Of a stretch of DNA of 5,169 bases, positions 4,271 to 5,169 are shown in pieces. The stretch comes from Anaerolineales bacterium. GTDB taxonomy: Bacteria; Chloroflexota; Anaerolineae; 4572-78; J111. How positions within the stretch are numbered: position 1 is the stretch's first letter; each line of letters opens with the position of its first letter. The notes beneath the pieces are model-generated. The model was not told where the DNA came from, searched no databases, and saw nothing but the letters and a program-made list of their open reading frames with translations. The stretch is from assembly GCA_012032575.1 (NCBI GenBank), contig JAAUSP010000562.1, forward strand, positions 1 to 5,169. Reading direction: 5' to 3'. The position numbers were made by a program, and so were the translations under genes.

Positions 4271-5169
4271 ACGTGCGCTCCCACCGGACTGATTGGGTAA
4301 TCAGTAAAAAGCCGCTCCCGCAGCCGCCAGGTATCACCGTGGGCGGCGTGAGCGATCCAGCACTGCACCGAGGTCGTCATATCGGCCAGCGACAGTTCCC
4401 CGCGCCACAGGGCTTCCCGCTGCCGCTGAAATCGCTGCACAAAGCGGCGGATGGCGCTGCGGCGCAAGCGGCGGTGAGTGGGGTAAAGCCGAAAGCCGCA
4501 AAAGTCCAGCCCGACCTTGACCGGAAAAACCAGGCTCTTGAGCGGATGCAGCACCAGCCGCAACCGCCGGCCAGAAAATCGCGGACGGCTGCGCTCCATT
4601 GGCGCAGTTGAGCTTTGTCATCACTAAAAAGGACGAAGTCATCCATATAGCGCACATAGGCCGGGCAGCGCAATTCCTGCTTCACAAACATATCCAATGG
4701 ATGCAGATAAACATTGGCCCAAAATTGACTGGTCAAGTTTCCTATGGGCAGCCCGCGGGGACGGGTGGCAGCGAAGAGGTCATCGCCGGGGAAGTAGGTC
4801 ATGGGATATTCGTCGGCCAGAAGGCCGGCTCCACTTTCCAGGATAACGTCAATCAAGCCCATTGTCTGCCGGTCGGCGATATGGTGAGCCAGCAGGCTGC
4901 GCAAGATTTGATGGTCTATTGAGGGGAAGTATTTAACGATGTCGCCCTGGAAGGCATAACGGTATTGCCGCACCCAGGCATGGGCCTGATCCAGCGCTTT
5001 ATGAGTGCCTTTACCTACCCGGCAGGCAAAACTGGTGGAGATAAAGCGTGCCTCCCAAATCGGCTCGATGACCCGGCACAGGGCGTGGTGAACGACGCGA
5101 TCCCGAAACGGAGCCGCGCTGACCAGCCGTCGTTTGGGTTCGTAAATAAAAAAAACTGGTATAACCGCC
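4267..5169 (-). CDS. DGR reverse transcriptase, N-terminus beyond the window, one-base frameshift near 4563-4572
   Basis: Enzyme that copies the TR RNA into adenine-mutated cDNA. From the window edge it reads [20 protein letters not shown], then [20 protein letters not shown], motif [15 protein letters not shown] with its catalytic Asp, motif [18 protein letters not shown], where SQ in place of the usual SP is characteristic of DGR enzymes, and the active site RYMDDFVLF (YMDD at 4638-4649). The thumb region continues in another frame: [20 protein letters not shown], then [20 protein letters not shown] and [13 protein letters not shown] TWRLRERLF, ending at TGA 4267-4269. The frames join if one base is added in GGCCGGCGG (4563-4572): the change is a single-base loss or a -1 shift. 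About 300 residues are visible of the 300-400 usual, so only a short N-terminus is missing. The stop overlaps avd by GTGA, which shows that the second frame is the authentic end. Confidence 0.93.
4278..4282 (-). promoter_or_regulatory. Ribosome-binding site of avd
   Basis: GGGAG on the minus strand, inside the RT coding end and 7 bases before the avd GTG at 4268-4270. It decides the unusual GTG start and supports coupled translation across the GTGA overlap. Confidence 0.6.

Noticed and set aside
4377..4562. Alternative RT C-terminus in the palm frame (ending near 4377)
   Set aside because: That tail is Cys/Ser/Ala-rich with no RT similarity. The other frame carries the expected thumb motifs and the stop that overlaps avd.
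4246..4922. Plus-strand frames opposite the RT (121 and 107 codons)
   Set aside because: They are antisense to a clearly recognised RT and have no family resemblance.

Overview
The window most resembles a chromosomal segment of an uncultivated Chloroflexota bacterium of Anaerolineae type. This placement is inferred from a secreted protein with a YLPLIV segment after its signal peptide, from several families of short interspersed repeats (heptamer arrays, a CCCTCTCCC palindrome, an ATTGCGAG...GCAAT element), and from moderately high GC. No rRNA or marker gene confirms it.

Layout. (1) Positions 1-949, plus strand: a family-3 extracellular solute-binding protein of an amino-acid-type ABC transporter. 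An ACGCATC heptamer array lies at its 5' end, a one-base frameshift sits at a C7 run just after the signal sequence, and two oppositely oriented copies of one G/C-rich palindromic repeat are inserted in frame in the coding region. (2) Positions 950-1023: a convergent intergenic spacer made almost entirely of an AATCTCC inverted repeat. (3) Positions 1024-2925, minus strand: a secreted protein of about 633 residues with two tandem concanavalin-A-like (LamG/GH16-like, apparently non-catalytic) domains, with a plausible promoter at 3017-3046. (4) Positions 2960-3550: gene-free DNA with an ATTGCGAG-type repeat, a roughly 115-base three-way-junction inverted element (3087-3201) and short direct repeats. 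(5) Positions 3555-5169, minus strand: a diversity-generating retroelement (DGR). In transcription order it has a reverse transcriptase (N-terminus outside the window, YMDD active site, IGNLTSQ motif, one-base frameshift near 4563-4572), an Avd accessory protein coupled by a GTGA overlap, then an adenine-patterned template repeat (TR) that reads as the C-terminus of a formylglycine-generating-enzyme (FGE)-fold protein, and finally a structured non-coding tail.

How the parts should work together: in known DGRs the RT-Avd complex copies the TR RNA into cDNA with adenines misread, and the mutated cDNA replaces the variable repeat (VR) at the 3' end of a target gene. Here the TR predicts a target with an FGE/C-type-lectin fold. 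No VR or target gene is present in the window, so the target lies upstream of the RT beyond base 5169 or elsewhere in the genome. The RT frameshift, if real, would inactivate the system. A second apparent one-base loss in the same window, in the solute-binding gene, makes sequencing error a serious alternative for both.
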